DNA of 5,098 nt from Bryobacterales bacterium (GTDB lineage: Bacteria > Acidobacteriota > Terriglobia > Bryobacterales > Bryobacteraceae): the NCBI GenBank assembly GCA_003142355.1, contig PLMF01000416.1, positions 128 through 5,225 on the forward strand, in the 5' to 3' direction. Under the pieces are notes generated by a model. The model saw only the letters and a list, made by a program, of their open reading frames with translations. It made no database searches and was not told the DNA's origin. Positions 5,071-5,098 of the stretch are shown piece after piece; within the stretch, counting starts at the first letter, position 1; every line of letters starts with the position of its first letter. The position numbers were made by a program, and so were the translations under genes.

Positions 5071-5098
5071 AGTATTTACTCCCAACAATGGATCCGCA

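Noticed and set aside
1..5098. CRISPR array, tRNA, rRNA, transposase or phage genes
   Set aside because: I looked for regularly spaced repeats, cloverleaf-type motifs and integrase or transposase signatures on both strands and found none.

Overview
The window looks like a stretch of a GC-rich bacterial chromosome, most likely from an acidobacterium, possibly of the Solibacter/Bryobacter type. The main clue is the large minus-strand gene (2483-5008). It encodes a duplicated MacB/FtsX-type permease with no ATPase gene in view, which is the hallmark of the 'acidobacterial duplicated orphan permease' (ADOP) family. This taxonomic reading is inference; there is no rRNA or other marker gene in the window.

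Left part (1-1816, plus strand). The window opens inside the 3' end of an aldose 1-epimerase gene (galM). A GC-rich hairpin with a UUCG loop and a perfect extended -10 promoter follow it. Next comes a 130-residue single-domain cupin, then a 314-residue 3-hydroxyacyl-CoA dehydrogenase. The last two genes are separated by a 167-base leader that can fold into a strong bulged hairpin, so the dehydrogenase may have its own control. The dehydrogenase keeps the catalytic His/Glu pair and substrate Ser, but has Val where the family has a conserved substrate-contacting Asn.

Middle part (1817-2482). This is a gene graveyard. On the minus strand lies a short, frame-shifted remnant of the N-terminal region of a transketolase. 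Head-to-head with it on the plus strand is most of a PIN-domain (VapC-like) ribonuclease. The PIN fragment has lost its normal start and its first catalytic Asp, and no antitoxin gene accompanies it. Between the PIN remnant and the permease gene, which converge here, sits a compact double hairpin whose arms can pair in two alternative ways. It resembles a bidirectional terminator or an intergenic palindromic repeat.

Right part (2483-5098). The ADOP-type permease fills the right half and is intact from ATG to stop. The last 90 bases hold its weak candidate promoter and the possible start of a divergent gene that runs off the window.

I see no rRNA, tRNA, CRISPR array, complete insertion sequence or phage gene. 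I did not find a convincing new multi-gene system. The most unusual material is the eroded junction at 1817-2020 and the two structured intergenic elements.
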